Origin: Acinetobacter pittii ANC 4050
GTDB lineage: Bacteria > Pseudomonadota > Gammaproteobacteria > Pseudomonadales > Moraxellaceae
Assembly: GCF_000399685.1 (NCBI RefSeq)
Contig: NZ_KB976987.1
Coordinates: 372,001 to 436,000 of the forward strand
Reading direction: 5' to 3'
DNA: 64,000 nt
Shown here: positions 7,806 through 17,243 of the stretch, piece by piece
How the letters are laid out: the number at the start of each line of letters is the position of its first letter
How positions within the stretch are numbered: the first letter of the stretch is position 1
Notes under the pieces: generated by a model
What the model was told of the DNA's origin: nothing
The model's input: the letters and a program-made list of their open reading frames with translations, nothing else
Databases searched by the model: none
Position numbers and translations under genes: made by a program

Positions 7806-8456
7806 TTAGTTAAAGAATAGGCCATCATGATATTCAGCCATCGCTTTTAGTTCAGTACGATTTAAGCTAGGGATGAGCTTATCAATTGCAATATGAACTG
7901 CTTTTGTTACAGCCGCAGCACCAATATCAGCCGCTTTACGCTTGATCATGCCGAGGTCTAATGTCTTGTTAAAATCAGACATAAAATGCTTGATCATAGC
8001 ATCGCCGAATTGTTTATATAGTTCAGCTAATGCAGCTTTATTAATATCATTGCCAGCTTCAAGCTCAGTGAAGTTATGCTTAAGGTTAGTGACTAAACTA
8101 GGATCTAAAGTTACACCTACTTTATATTGACCTTGTGGGTCTTTAAATAAGCTTTTTTCAGAGAACTCTACAGACTGTTTAACAACATCGTTTGGTGCTT
8201 TGCTTAACAATTGTTTTAAAAGAACAGCAACTGTTGATTTGACATAGCCTGCTAGTTTTTCGGCAGTATCACGTTTTTCACTTGCAGGGAAGTGCTGAAC
8301 TAACTGAATTAAGACATTATCAATAATCTCTTCATTGAGTTGTAAAGCAATCTTATCGCGAAGTGGATACAAAGGTTCGCTAGAATTTTTATTCGCAATT
8401 CCAGTTTGTATATCGTTCAATAAGCCTTCAGAAGGGGTAAAACCAAAAAACGGCAT
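7806..8456 (-). CDS. Conserved hypothetical protein, helical, 216 aa
   Basis: I do not recognise the family. The product looks soluble and largely alpha-helical, with no signal peptide or membrane segment. It is rich in Lys/Glu/Ala, with regularly spaced hydrophobic residues (for example 'NVLIQLVQHF', 'VKSTVAVLLKQLL'). A single CDS-like frame with GAGGA nine bases before the ATG and its own terminator argue that it is real. It follows queF by 23 bases on the same strand, so it may be transcribed with the ABC-queF operon. No role is proposed. Confidence 0.75.
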   Translation of the reverse strand: MPFFGFTPSEGLLNDIQTGIANKNSSEPLYPLRDKIALQLNEEIIDNVLIQLVQHFPASEKRDTAEKLAGYVKSTVAVLLKQLLSKAPNDVVKQSVEFSEKSLFKDPQGQYKVGVTLDPSLVTNLKHNFTELEAGNDINKAALAELYKQFGDAMIKHFMSDFNKTLDLGMIKRKAADIGAAAVTKAVHIAIDKLIPSLNRTELKAMAEYHDGLFFN

Positions 8457-8479
8457 GGTATATCCTCAAATTATTCGTT

Positions 8480-9292
8480 TTATTGTCGTGCCAATCGAAT
8501 CGGTTTTGGCATCCATGAAAGATCCGATACTCGGCAAGGGTTAATATCAAGTCCGCCGCGACGAGTATAAGTTGCATAAACCATCAGCTTTTCAGGCTGC
8601 AAATTTTGCCAAATATCAGCAAAGATTTGCTCAACACATTGTTCATGAAAACCATTATGCTGACGGTACGAGATAATATAAGCTAAAATACTACGATAAC
8701 AAGGTTTTTTGCCCTTAAAACGGATAAAAACTGTACCCCAATCCGGTTGTCCCGTGACTGGGCAGTTACTTCTCAAAAGATGAGAATACAGTTCAATTTC
8801 CACTTCTTCGTTAGACTCATCTTGTTTTAAAAGAGTCGCATCTGGATGTTGCTCTAAACGCTCTGGGTTTAGCTCATCAATACAAATACCTTGAGGCTTA
8901 GAAATCTCTAAATCATCTACCTGAAATAGGGTTAACTCAACTTTAGCGCCTGCCGCAGCCGATAAGTCTTTTTCAACTGTTTCAATGAATGATTGTTTAG
9001 AATCAAACTGAGTAAAGTTAAGACTATTGAAGTAAAGTTTTAATGACTTTGATTCAATCAAATTTGGTGAAGAAGCTGGCAGCGTAATTCTGCCAATAGC
9101 AACTTGCGGGATGGCATGAGCGTTTAACCATGAAATTTCAAAAACATGCCACCAATCTTTACCTTGTGTAATACCTTCAATGTGCGAGTAAGCTTCACGA
9201 GACTGGGCACGAGCAATTGGAAATAAAACATCAGGTTGATAGTTAGTTGGATATTGAGTTTCTTTACCCAATAAAGACTGTTCGACACTCAT
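8480..9292 (-). CDS. queF: NADPH-dependent 7-cyano-7-deazaguanine reductase
   Basis: QueF reduces preQ0 to preQ1 with two NADPH in queuosine (tRNA wobble base) synthesis. The 270-aa protein is the long, two-lobed type known from E. coli. It carries the QueF motif ESKSLK at residues 80-85, which binds NADPH, and the covalent catalytic Cys177 in 'RSNCPVTGQPDWG' with Asp184. 'SYRQHNGFHEQCVE' lies in the C-terminal lobe. Its start overlaps the stop of the upstream ABC permease by four bases (ATGA), so it is translated from the same message. I see no reason in its sequence for this pairing. Confidence 0.97.
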   Translation of the reverse strand: MSVEQSLLGKETQYPTNYQPDVLFPIARAQSREAYSHIEGITQGKDWWHVFEISWLNAHAIPQVAIGRITLPASSPNLIESKSLKLYFNSLNFTQFDSKQSFIETVEKDLSAAAGAKVELTLFQVDDLEISKPQGICIDELNPERLEQHPDATLLKQDESNEEVEIELYSHLLRSNCPVTGQPDWGTVFIRFKGKKPCYRSILAYIISYRQHNGFHEQCVEQIFADIWQNLQPEKLMVYATYTRRGGLDINPCRVSDLSWMPKPIRLARQ

Positions 9293-10062
9293 TCACGCAT
9301 TCCTGAACCACGAGCAAGTAAATAGTAAGCAATTCCGTAAAGTACAACACAGCATAATGTCACAATGATTAAAGAGAACGTAACATTCACGTCACTATGA
9401 CCTAAAATACCGAAACGGAAAGCATTGACCATGTACACAATAGGATTAATTAAAGAAAGTTTTTGCCAAAAAGGACCAAGTGCACTAATGGCATAGAACA
9501 CACCACCTAAATAGGTTAAAGGTGTAAGGACAAATGTTGGAATAATAGAAATATCATCAAATGATTTTGCATAAACTGCATTAATGAAACCACCTAATGA
9601 GAAAAGAACTGAGGTAATTAAGACTGTATATATAGTCACGAACCAGTTGTGTATAAAAAGGTCGGTGAAGAATAAGCTCATTGCAGTCACAATTGTTCCG
9701 ACCAATACACCACGGCAAATCCCACCAATCACATAGCCCCATAAAATAATATGGAGTGGCACGGGACTCATAATCAGTTCTTCAATACTTTTTTGGAATT
9801 TCACACTAAAGAAACTTGAAGATACGTTTGCATAACTGTTAGTAATAACCGCCATCATGATTAGGCCGGGCACAATAAACTGCATATAGCTCACGCCACC
9901 CATTTGTCCAATGCGCGAACCAACCAAATTACCAAAAATGACAAAGTACAAACTCATTGTAATCGCAGGTGGTAATAAAGTTTGTGGCCAAATACGTAGA
10001 AAACGGCGTACTTCTTTACGAACTAGAGTCCAGAGGGCAATTTGCAGTTGGTTAAAATTCAT
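9289..10062 (-). CDS. yadH: ABC-2 type exporter permease (YadH-like)
   Basis: The 257-aa inner-membrane protein has six predicted spans and matches the ABC-2 permease family of YadH. It shows the 'KEVRRFLRIWPQTLLPPAITMSLY' style N-terminal helix, 'FIVPGLIMMAV', the 'KFQKSIEELIMSPVP' cytoplasmic coupling loop and the late 'PTFVLTPLTYLGGVFY' and 'NPIVYMVNAFRFG' motifs. It would form the membrane pore for the ATPase encoded upstream. The two genes overlap by four bases, and queF overlaps its end by four bases. The exported substrate is unknown. Confidence 0.9.
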   Translation of the reverse strand: MNFNQLQIALWTLVRKEVRRFLRIWPQTLLPPAITMSLYFVIFGNLVGSRIGQMGGVSYMQFIVPGLIMMAVITNSYANVSSSFFSVKFQKSIEELIMSPVPLHIILWGYVIGGICRGVLVGTIVTAMSLFFTDLFIHNWFVTIYTVLITSVLFSLGGFINAVYAKSFDDISIIPTFVLTPLTYLGGVFYAISALGPFWQKLSLINPIVYMVNAFRFGILGHSDVNVTFSLIIVTLCCVVLYGIAYYLLARGSGMRE

Positions 10063-10994
10063 TTTGCCTCTCCTTCAAGATTTTTCTCGACCATTTTGAC
10101 GAATAGCTCTTCTAGACGGTTCGATTTGTTTCGCATACTACGAACACGAATACCTTGTGATTCTAAAAGCTGGAATAAGTCATTTAATGTATGGGCCTTA
10201 TCCATTGTCACTTCTAAAGTGCTGCTATCAATTAAGTTGAACTTCACACCAATGATGTTTAATTGAAGTGGGGCAATGGGTTCTGCCAAATCAAAAATAA
10301 AAGACTCTTCACTCAGCTGGTTTAAGAAACTTTTCATGCTGGTGTCTTCTTTAATGACACCACGGTCAATGATGGCAATTTGACGACACAACATTTCTGC
10401 TTCTTCGAGATAATGTGTAGTCAAAATAATAGAAGTACCACTTTCGTTCATTTCGGTGAGAAAATCCCACATAGAGCGGCGCAATTCAATATCTACACCC
10501 GCGGTAGGCTCATCTAGAATAAGTAGTTTAGGCTCATGCATCATGGCACGGGCAATCATCAAACGGCGCTTCATACCACCCGATAGCATGCGTGCTTGTA
10601 TATTACGTTTTTCCCAGAGACCTAGCTTTTCTAAATAATGTTCGGCGCGTTTTTCTGCAATCTTTTTATGAATGCCATAATAACCCGCTTGAGTGACTAA
10701 AATATCGAACGCTTTTTCGAACTGTCCAAAGTTAAATTCTTGAGGGACAACACCAAGCTGCTGTTTTGCCAAGGATGGATGAGTGTCGAGATTATGCCCA
10801 AAAATCTCAACTGTCCCTTCGGTTTTTTTCGTGAGGGAACTGATAATACCAATGGTTGTTGATTTGCCGGCACCATTTGGGCCTAACAACGCATAAAATT
10901 CACCTTCAGGCACAGTGAGGTTAATACCTTTTAACGCCTGAAAACCATTACGATATGTTTTGGACAAATCTCTTAAAACCAAAGCATCAGTCAT
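10059..10994 (-). CDS. yadG: ABC exporter ATPase (YadG-like)
   Basis: The 311-aa nucleotide-binding subunit has Walker A GPNGAGKST (38-46), the Q-loop 'VPQEFNF', the signature LSGGMKRR, Walker B 'LLILDEPTAGVD' and the switch histidine in 'LTTHYLEEAE'. A 90-residue C-terminal extension follows, as in the YadG/DrrA-type exporters. It pairs with the permease whose start overlaps its stop by four bases. The message continues into queF. The ATG at 10994 follows a short intergenic region downstream of tRNA-Arg on the same strand. Confidence 0.92.
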   Translation of the reverse strand: MTDALVLRDLSKTYRNGFQALKGINLTVPEGEFYALLGPNGAGKSTTIGIISSLTKKTEGTVEIFGHNLDTHPSLAKQQLGVVPQEFNFGQFEKAFDILVTQAGYYGIHKKIAEKRAEHYLEKLGLWEKRNIQARMLSGGMKRRLMIARAMMHEPKLLILDEPTAGVDIELRRSMWDFLTEMNESGTSIILTTHYLEEAEMLCRQIAIIDRGVIKEDTSMKSFLNQLSEESFIFDLAEPIAPLQLNIIGVKFNLIDSSTLEVTMDKAHTLNDLFQLLESQGIRVRSMRNKSNRLEELFVKMVEKNLEGEAK

Positions 10995-11111
10995 GAAATT
11001 CTCACATTATGAAAGAGGGGTATATTTTGAGCGATAATGATTAATAAACCAAGTAAAATAGTCGGAATTTTATAAAATTGAGATAAATTTATGAAGTTAT
11101 TATATATAAAT

Positions 11112-11188
11112 TGGTGCGCTCGGCGGGGATCGAACCCACGACCCCAGGCTTCGGAAACCTGTACTCTATCCAACTGAGCTACGAGCGC
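11112..11188 (-). tRNA. tRNA-Arg (anticodon CCG)
   Basis: The 77-base minus-strand sequence folds as a complete cloverleaf. The 7-bp acceptor stem is GCGCTCG with CGAGCGC. The D arm is GCTC..GAGT, the anticodon stem CAGGT/GCCTG encloses loop TTCCGAA, the T arm has TTCGATC, and CCA is encoded at 11114-11112. Anticodon CCG reads the Arg codon CGG. Confidence 0.97.
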
Positions 11189-11290
11189 ACGTGTGTGGGC
11201 CACATCATAGGAAAAAAACACCAATAGGTAAAGCACGAAATAGGTAACAAGTGAGTTTAATGCTTAATTAAACAGCAGCTTGTTGTTTTT

Positions 11291-11908
11291 TTAGATGCGC
11301 TGTTGGATAAGTTGAATTGAATAATTAATAGAATGAAGAGTATGGGTTAGCTCATGAGGTGGAATACGTGACTCCTGTAAGTGGGTAATCCATTGCATTT
11401 GGCACATTTTAAGCTCTTGAAGCGTTTTTATTTGCTCTATTTTCTGGATAAGTGGTTTTGCCATAAGTCCACAGTACTGATTCAAATTTTGCTTCATCAG
11501 TTGTTGTATTTCTTCAAAAGAAAGTTGTTGAACAGGAACTGGTGGCTGAATATTTTCAATATTTGTAGATTGCAAAGATTAGGGAACCTGAATTTCACCA
11601 ATTATATTGTCGTTTTTATGATCATCTGTAGGATTTTTCTGATGTTCTTCTACAGTAGTTATAGGTGTTTGTGGAAAAGATATTTGTTCATTTAATTTTG
11701 AATAGTTTTCGTTTGAAGGAGCAATAAGTTTTAAGTCGATAAGCTGTTGAATAAGTTCTAGAGACGCAATACGTTTTTTAAATTCACTATTTAAATTTTG
11801 AAAATCTTCATGGTCTATTAATAGTAGTAAACGTCTTTGTTTTGCATTTAAAGCAATATTACGTTGTTGAAGCGCGACTCTTCCCAAATTGGTTCGATAA
11901 AAACCAGC
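11291..11908 (-). pseudogene. Hypothetical gene split by an in-frame ochre stop
   Basis: Two open stretches, 11908-11579 (109 aa, starting MAGFYRTN with GGGGA upstream) and 11575-11291 (starting from TTG), lie in the same reading frame. One TAA at 11581-11579 and a single sense codon separate them. The second half has no ribosome binding site and no ATG for 26 codons. A CAA-to-TAA change would explain the split, joining 'EIQVP' to 'SLQSTN'. The first half resembles a winged-helix-like segment ('GRVALQQRN..LNAKQRRLLLLID') seen at the N-terminus of longer unknown bacterial proteins. The second half is Gln-rich and helical. It could instead be two real genes or a sequencing error. Function is unknown. 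Confidence 0.6.
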
Positions 11909-12059
11909 CATCGTTTTTCCCCAAGATAAAAAATAAATCAGACTGTTCAACCTTCTCAGTTGAACAGTACTGTTTTTAATAAAATATAAATGGGGTTAAC
12001 GATAAAACTCAAAAATGACAATATGATGAAGAATTTATGAATATCATCTATTTAAGTCT

Positions 12060-12746
12060 TTAAAATGCGCCTTCTAACGCTTTACGTAAATAGATATCCA
12101 GTTCATCTTGGCGTAACAGCCATTGAATATAGTCTTTAGGAAGTTCAGAAATTGCCGTGCCTTTATGCTTTCCAAAATTAATAGTTGTAGGGATACGTGC
12201 TTCTTCAGAAACTCGGTACAGCTCTTCAATATCTTGAATATTTAAATGATAGACAATATGCATCAAAATATTAGCGGTCAAAATAATATCTGCGTCGGCA
12301 CGGTGTGCACCTTTGAGCAATTCTCGAGCTTTACTGCTGCCTTGAGAAATCATATAAATCAGTGCTGAAATATTATGCGCTTCTGCTTCAGGCCAAGTTT
12401 TACGCGCTAAAGCTAGAGTACAAATCGGTTTGATATTCGATACATCTACACCACAGCGAGCAATCGCGGCAATATCGTAATCAATATTGTGACCAATAAT
12501 ATAAGTGGTAGTTTCTGGTAATTTAAAGGTTTTATAGTGGGGTTGGTTTTCTAAATCTGACTCTAATATATGGTGTACTGCCATAGCAGCGTAAGAGATA
12601 GGGGTGCCGACTTGATAAAGTTGATCAAACAATTTGCTTTTATCTAAGGTGAGCTTGCCTGCATTAATCTCAATCGGGGCATACGCAATTTCAATTGGCA
12701 AACCATTTAGTGTATGTGTTTCTGTATCTAAAATAATGGTTTGCAT
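12060..12746 (-). CDS. ExoX-like DEDDh 3'-5' exonuclease with DUF3820 domain
   Basis: The 228-aa protein has a DnaQ-type exonuclease domain. It carries the metal ligands Asp7 and Glu9 (DTET), a third Asp in 'GHNIDYDIA', and 'HRADADI' with the late His and Asp. A short C-terminal module 'FGKHKGTAISELPKDYIQWLL' matches DUF3820, as in E. coli exodeoxyribonuclease X. It probably trims DNA 3' ends in repair. I start at the ATG at 12746, with AAGGG about seven bases upstream; the frame can be extended six codons to 12764, but that ATG lies across the same site. Assignment to ExoX rather than another DEDDh exonuclease rests on the domain pair. Confidence 0.85.
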   Translation of the reverse strand: MQTIILDTETHTLNGLPIEIAYAPIEINAGKLTLDKSKLFDQLYQVGTPISYAAMAVHHILESDLENQPHYKTFKLPETTTYIIGHNIDYDIAAIARCGVDVSNIKPICTLALARKTWPEAEAHNISALIYMISQGSSKARELLKGAHRADADIILTANILMHIVYHLNIQDIEELYRVSEEARIPTTINFGKHKGTAISELPKDYIQWLLRQDELDIYLRKALEGAF

Positions 12747-12994
12747 AACTGGCCCTTTAAACAATCACGAGTAATTATGAATGTTAACAGTTGACAACCT
12801 ACTTTAAAACATGAAGTGAAGCTATAAAGTAGCGATAACGTCAATTTATATTAAAAATAGAGTTTTCAGAGATTAATTCCATCCAATAGAACTTGCGGAA
12901 AAGAAAGATTAGGCGTAATTGTTTTTAAGACATTAGAAAATGTTGATTAAAAATTAAAGCACAACAAAAATGGAATTTAAGGGAAGATATATCA

Positions 12995-14224
12995 ATGAAA
13001 ATGAACCTATTAATGACAAGCGTTCTGAGCACGAGTTTATTTTTAGTCGCTTGTGGAGGAGGAAGTAGTGATGATGGCCCAGCTCCTACTAATCCATCCG
13101 GGACACTAATCAATAATATTCAAAATCCAGTTGTTAAAGTTGAAGCTTACACAAGTACTAACTTAGGAAGTGTGGCAGCAGAAAGTAGTATTTTGACTTA
13201 TAAAATGTTGGGTCAAAGTGGTCAAGAAGTACAGGCAACCAGTTTGGTATTTACACCAAATACTCCACCACCAGTAGGCGGTTGGCCAATTGTAGTCTGG
13301 GCGCATGGCACTACGGGTGTGGCAGATGCTTGTGCACCAAGTAAAGCAGCTTTAGCAGATAGTACAAAAGATTTAATTAGTAAATTACTAACAGCAGGTT
13401 ATGTTGTTGTTGCACCTGACTATGAGGGTTTAGGTACACTAGGTATACATCCTTTTTTAAATGTTAAAAGTGAGGCTTTTTCAATTACAGATGCGGTGGT
13501 TGCAACACGCAATTATTTATTACAGCGTAACTTATTAACTTCGAAAAAATGGGTCACAGTAGGACATTCGCAAGGTGGGCATGCTGCATTAGGTGCTGCA
13601 CAATATGCAAGTCGTGCACAGCTCGACTATAAAGGTACTGTAGCCGTAGCACCTGCTTCTAATTTAGGTTTTATTTTAGTGGCGGGAGAGCAATCTGTTG
13701 CTAATGCGACTCTAGATAAAAAAATATCAATGTATGCTCAACTTGATACTTATACAGCTTTAGTTAGTGCGGGTATTCGCAACACACAACCCACTTTTGA
13801 TTATCCACAAGTCTTTACTTCGCAAATCTCCAGTATTGCAGCGCAAGCAGAAACAATTTGTTCCGGACCATTGGGTCAAGCTTTTGGCGCAGGTATGACT
13901 AAGTATGCTACAGATCACAATGGAACGCTGGATGGTTATACGCGTACACAACCTAATTTTATGGCTGTGCCGTTAGTTAAAACATTTTTAGATAAAGATT
14001 CGCAGCCGTTACAAGTAAAAGTCACGACACCAATCATTATTTATCAGGGCTTAGCAGATTCAACAGTTCCTAAAGTAGCAACGGATATCTTGATATCTAA
14101 TGCCACTGTTGTAGGCACCAAAATTAATAGTTATGTAACGGGTAACTGGGATCATGGCACAGCAATGAGCAGTAATGTTGATAATATCGTTGGAAATGTT
14201 CAGACTTTACTGACATCTCAATAG
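12995..14224 (+). CDS. Secretory-lipase-like alpha/beta hydrolase lipoprotein
   Basis: The 409-aa protein starts with a lipoprotein signal (lipobox LVAC, Cys20) and a Gly/Ser/Asp spacer, so it is probably membrane-anchored outside the cytoplasm. The body is an alpha/beta hydrolase close to the secretory lipase (LIP) family. It has the oxyanion-type 'VWAHGTTG' loop, the nucleophile Ser192 in GHSQGG, Asp355 in 'QGLADSTVP' and His387 in 'WDHGT'. All three triad residues are visible. Cys112 and a later Cys may form a disulphide. It likely hydrolyses lipid or ester substrates. It is a single gene with a 230-base divergent promoter region and a terminator after it. Confidence 0.88.
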   Translation: MKMNLLMTSVLSTSLFLVACGGGSSDDGPAPTNPSGTLINNIQNPVVKVEAYTSTNLGSVAAESSILTYKMLGQSGQEVQATSLVFTPNTPPPVGGWPIVVWAHGTTGVADACAPSKAALADSTKDLISKLLTAGYVVVAPDYEGLGTLGIHPFLNVKSEAFSITDAVVATRNYLLQRNLLTSKKWVTVGHSQGGHAALGAAQYASRAQLDYKGTVAVAPASNLGFILVAGEQSVANATLDKKISMYAQLDTYTALVSAGIRNTQPTFDYPQVFTSQISSIAAQAETICSGPLGQAFGAGMTKYATDHNGTLDGYTRTQPNFMAVPLVKTFLDKDSQPLQVKVTTPIIIYQGLADSTVPKVATDILISNATVVGTKINSYVTGNWDHGTAMSSNVDNIVGNVQTLLTSQ

Positions 14225-14328
14225 AGTTATTGATATTTAAAGGCTTTTTAATGTTGTTGTAAGCTAAAATGAATGATGGAAAAATTTAAAATATAAGCTT
14301 TAAACGTGCTTTTTATTTGATTTATAAA

Positions 14329-14366
14329 CAATGGCTCATTTTTTATAAAACTTGAGCCATTTTTAT
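14329..14366 (+). terminator. Terminator after the lipase gene
   Basis: AATGGCTCA (14331-14339) pairs with TGAGCCATT (14354-14362), with a 14-base AT loop, and five T follow. It lies about 105 bases after the stop codon. Confidence 0.75.
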
Positions 14367-14469
14367 TTAAAACTGAGCTAACTTCATTCTGTTTAATTAT
14401 AAAGTTCATGCTACAATATGCCGCAATCTTAGCACGGCTTAAAAGCCCTAATTTATAGGACCCCCGCTA

Positions 14470-15723
14470 ATGTTTGCCAATATTTCCATTTCTGAATTTG
14501 ATCCAGAATTAGCTCAAGCAATTGCTTCTGAAGGTGAGCGTCAAGAAGCACATATCGAGTTAATTGCATCTGAAAACTATTGCTCTCCTGCTGTGATGGA
14601 AGCGCAAGGATCAAAACTTACGAACAAATATGCAGAAGGTTATCCAGGCAAACGCTATTATGGCGGTTGCGAGTATGTGGATATTATCGAGCAAATGGCG
14701 ATTGATCGTGCTAAAGAACTTTTTGGTGCAGATTACGCAAACGTTCAACCACATGCTGGTTCACAAGCTAACTCTGCTGTTTATCTAGCGCTTCTTAACC
14801 CGGGCGATACAGTTTTAGGTATGAGCTTGGCTCACGGTGGTCACTTGACTCACGGTGCAAAAGTAAGCTTCTCTGGTAAAACTTATAATGCGGTTCAATA
14901 CGGTCTAAACGCTGAAACTGGCGAGATCGATTATGAAGAAGTTGAACGTTTAGCGTTAGAGCACAAGCCACGTATGATCGTTGCTGGTTTCTCTGCTTAT
15001 AGCCGTGTTGTAGATTGGCAACGTTTCCGTGACATCGCGGACAAAGTTGGCGCTTACCTTTTTGTTGATATGGCTCACGTTGCAGGTCTTGTTGCTGCTG
15101 GCGTATATCCAAACCCAGTTCAAATTGCTGACGTAACGACAACTACGACTCATAAAACACTTCGTGGTCCACGTTCTGGTTTAATCCTTGCGAAAGCGAA
15201 TGAAGAAATCGAGAAAAAACTTCAATCAGCTGTATTCCCTGGTAACCAAGGCGGTCCATTAATGCATGCGATTGCTGCTAAAGCAATCTGCTTCAAAGAA
15301 GCAATGTCTGATGACTTCAAAGCTTACCAACAACAAGTTGTGAAAAATGCTCAAGCAATGGCTGAAGTATTAATTGCACGTGGTTATGATGTTGTTTCTG
15401 GTGGTACAGAAAACCACTTATTCTTGTTATCTTTAATCAAGCAAGATGTAACTGGTAAAGATGCAGATGCTTGGTTAGGTGCTGCTCACATTACTGTGAA
15501 CAAAAACTCAGTTCCAAATGACCCACGTTCTCCATTTGTGACTTCTGGTATCCGTATCGGTACTCCAGCAGTAACAACTCGTGGTTTCGGTGAAGCTGAA
15601 GTTCGTGAACTTGCTGGTTGGATCGCTGACGTGATTGACAGCAAAGGTGACGAAAAAGTTATTGCTGACGTAAAAGCAAAAGTTGAAGCTGTTTGTGCAA
15701 AATTCCCTGTATATGCACAATAA
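14470..15723 (+). CDS. glyA: Serine hydroxymethyltransferase
   Basis: GlyA is the PLP enzyme that converts serine and tetrahydrofolate to glycine and methylene-THF in the cytoplasm. The 417-aa length is standard. Visible family landmarks are 'SENYCSP', '[14 protein letters not shown]', the His-rich 'QPHAGSQAN', and the PLP lysine Lys229 in '[13 protein letters not shown]', preceded by Asp200 in 'FVDMAHVAG'. Strong GCT/GGT/CGT codon bias suggests high expression. It is monocistronic between two terminators. I looked for a glycine or SAM riboswitch upstream and saw none. Confidence 0.98.
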   Translation: MFANISISEFDPELAQAIASEGERQEAHIELIASENYCSPAVMEAQGSKLTNKYAEGYPGKRYYGGCEYVDIIEQMAIDRAKELFGADYANVQPHAGSQANSAVYLALLNPGDTVLGMSLAHGGHLTHGAKVSFSGKTYNAVQYGLNAETGEIDYEEVERLALEHKPRMIVAGFSAYSRVVDWQRFRDIADKVGAYLFVDMAHVAGLVAAGVYPNPVQIADVTTTTTHKTLRGPRSGLILAKANEEIEKKLQSAVFPGNQGGPLMHAIAAKAICFKEAMSDDFKAYQQQVVKNAQAMAEVLIARGYDVVSGGTENHLFLLSLIKQDVTGKDADAWLGAAHITVNKNSVPNDPRSPFVTSGIRIGTPAVTTRGFGEAEVRELAGWIADVIDSKGDEKVIADVKAKVEAVCAKFPVYAQ

Positions 15724-15732
15724 GTTGTAAAT

Positions 15733-15764
15733 ATAAAAAAAGCGCCATATGGCGCTTTTTTTAT
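15733..15764. terminator. Bidirectional terminator between glyA and adeH
   Basis: The palindrome AGCGCCATATGGCGCT (15741-15756) forms a stem with A on the left and T on the right. It lies between the convergent stops of glyA and adeH and can serve both. Confidence 0.92.
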
Positions 15765-15770
15765 ATCAAG

Positions 15771-17231
15771 TTAATTAGGTGAGGCAGCCTGCCATCCGCC
15801 TCCTAATGCGCGGATTAAATCTACACTCGCCATCATTCTACTGCCGTTAAGCTGTGCGGAAAGTTGCTCTTTTTGCAAAATAGTCCGGTCAGAGTCAATC
15901 ACATCAAGATAGCTAATCGCACCTTCTTTATAGCGTAGATGAGAAAGCTGGTTTGCATGACGAGAAGAGGAGAGCGCTTGATTTTGAGCCTGAATTTGCT
16001 GATCTAGAATACGTTGATCGGACAAACCATTTTCAACTTCGCGAAATGCATTCAGTACAGTTTGCCGATAGTTTGCCACACTTTCTTCATAGGCAGCTCG
16101 TGCTTGAGCGACTCCAGCTTTACGTTGCCCGTCGTCAAATAATGGCAAAGACAAAATAGTACCTGCAACTGGACCGAGTAAGAATGTACGGCTCGACCAT
16201 TTACCTAAATCACCTAAAGTTGATGATTCATAACCGAGCGTGCCCGTCAGGTCCAGTTTTGGGAAAAAGGCAGCACGCGCAATTCCAATACGTGCATTAT
16301 CTGCTGCCATAGCACGTTCAGCCGCAGCAATGTCCGGTCGTCTTTCAAGTAAAGCCGACGGTAAACCCGCTGGGAGACGGAGGCTGTTTGCAGTTAAAGG
16401 TTGAACTGCCAAGCTAAAATCAGCAGGTGTTTTGCCCAATAATACTGCAAGTGCGTGTTCAGCATTGGCTCTGTTACGAGCAATATTCAATGCGCTCGTT
16501 TGTGCTGTAGCAAGTTCGGTCTGGGCACGAGAAACATCTAATTCACTGACTAAACCATTTCGAAAACGTGTTTGGACGAGATCTCGTGTTTCACCAAGTA
16601 GCTTAATGGTGCGATTATAAATTGCTTGTTCAGCATCAAGCTGACGAATGAGAAAGTAACCTTGCGCAACATCTGCTTGTAAGGCTAAAAGTGCTGACTG
16701 ATATAAGGCTTCTTGTTGCTGTACATCAGCTGTTGCTGCATTGACGCTACTGGCGATACGGCCAAATAAATCGAGCTCATATGAAACATTCGCTTGAGCA
16801 CGCCATAAGGTTTGTGCAGATGTATGAGCATTTTCATCTAAACCGAGTGAAGCTGGAGATGGCTTTTGACGAGTTGGGCCAAAGCCAGCACCAATACTAG
16901 GCAAGCGTTCAGCTTGTGCTGCTGAACGTATTGCACGTGAAGCCTGAATATTAGCTGCTGCCGCTTTAAGACTCTGGTTTCCAGAAATGGCTTGTTGTTC
17001 GAGCTCATTCAATTGAGCATCATTAAAAACACGCCACCATTCACCTCGGGCCTGCTGATCAGCAGGTTGGGCAATTTTCCACTTATTGTCTTCAAGTTGA
17101 GCATCAGACTCTTTAAATTTGACTGGAACAATCACCTTTGCAGGTTGATATTCCGGAGCCAAAGAGCAGCCTGCAAGGAGCAGGCTTCCCATGAGTGAGG
17201 ACAATAATAAGCTTTGTTTTGCTGTAGCCAT
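15771..17231 (-). CDS. adeH: AdeH outer-membrane channel of the AdeFGH efflux pump
   Basis: This is a TolC/OprM-type outer-membrane lipoprotein that forms the exit duct of an RND pump. From the ATG at 17231 it is 486 aa with lipobox LAGC (Cys22). Two outer-membrane efflux protein repeats follow, each with the long Ala/Gln-rich coiled-coil hairpins and the conserved 'LFGR'-type turn and 'RPDIAAAERAMAAANA-like' motif. A TTG one codon earlier is the alternative; GGAGG eight bases before the ATG decides the start. It is 12 bases downstream of adeG. The protein sequence does not resemble AdeK or AdeC, which begin differently. Confidence 0.93.
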   Translation of the reverse strand: MATAKQSLLLSSLMGSLLLAGCSLAPEYQPAKVIVPVKFKESDAQLEDNKWKIAQPADQQARGEWWRVFNDAQLNELEQQAISGNQSLKAAAANIQASRAIRSAAQAERLPSIGAGFGPTRQKPSPASLGLDENAHTSAQTLWRAQANVSYELDLFGRIASSVNAATADVQQQEALYQSALLALQADVAQGYFLIRQLDAEQAIYNRTIKLLGETRDLVQTRFRNGLVSELDVSRAQTELATAQTSALNIARNRANAEHALAVLLGKTPADFSLAVQPLTANSLRLPAGLPSALLERRPDIAAAERAMAADNARIGIARAAFFPKLDLTGTLGYESSTLGDLGKWSSRTFLLGPVAGTILSLPLFDDGQRKAGVAQARAAYEESVANYRQTVLNAFREVENGLSDQRILDQQIQAQNQALSSSRHANQLSHLRYKEGAISYLDVIDSDRTILQKEQLSAQLNGSRMMASVDLIRALGGGWQAASPN

Positions 17232-17243
17232 CAAATATCCTCC

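Noticed and set aside
10991..11236. An 81-codon minus-strand open frame covering tRNA-Arg
   Set aside because: The frame is the translated tRNA itself (a common false protein) and has no ribosome binding site; the cloverleaf explains the sequence.
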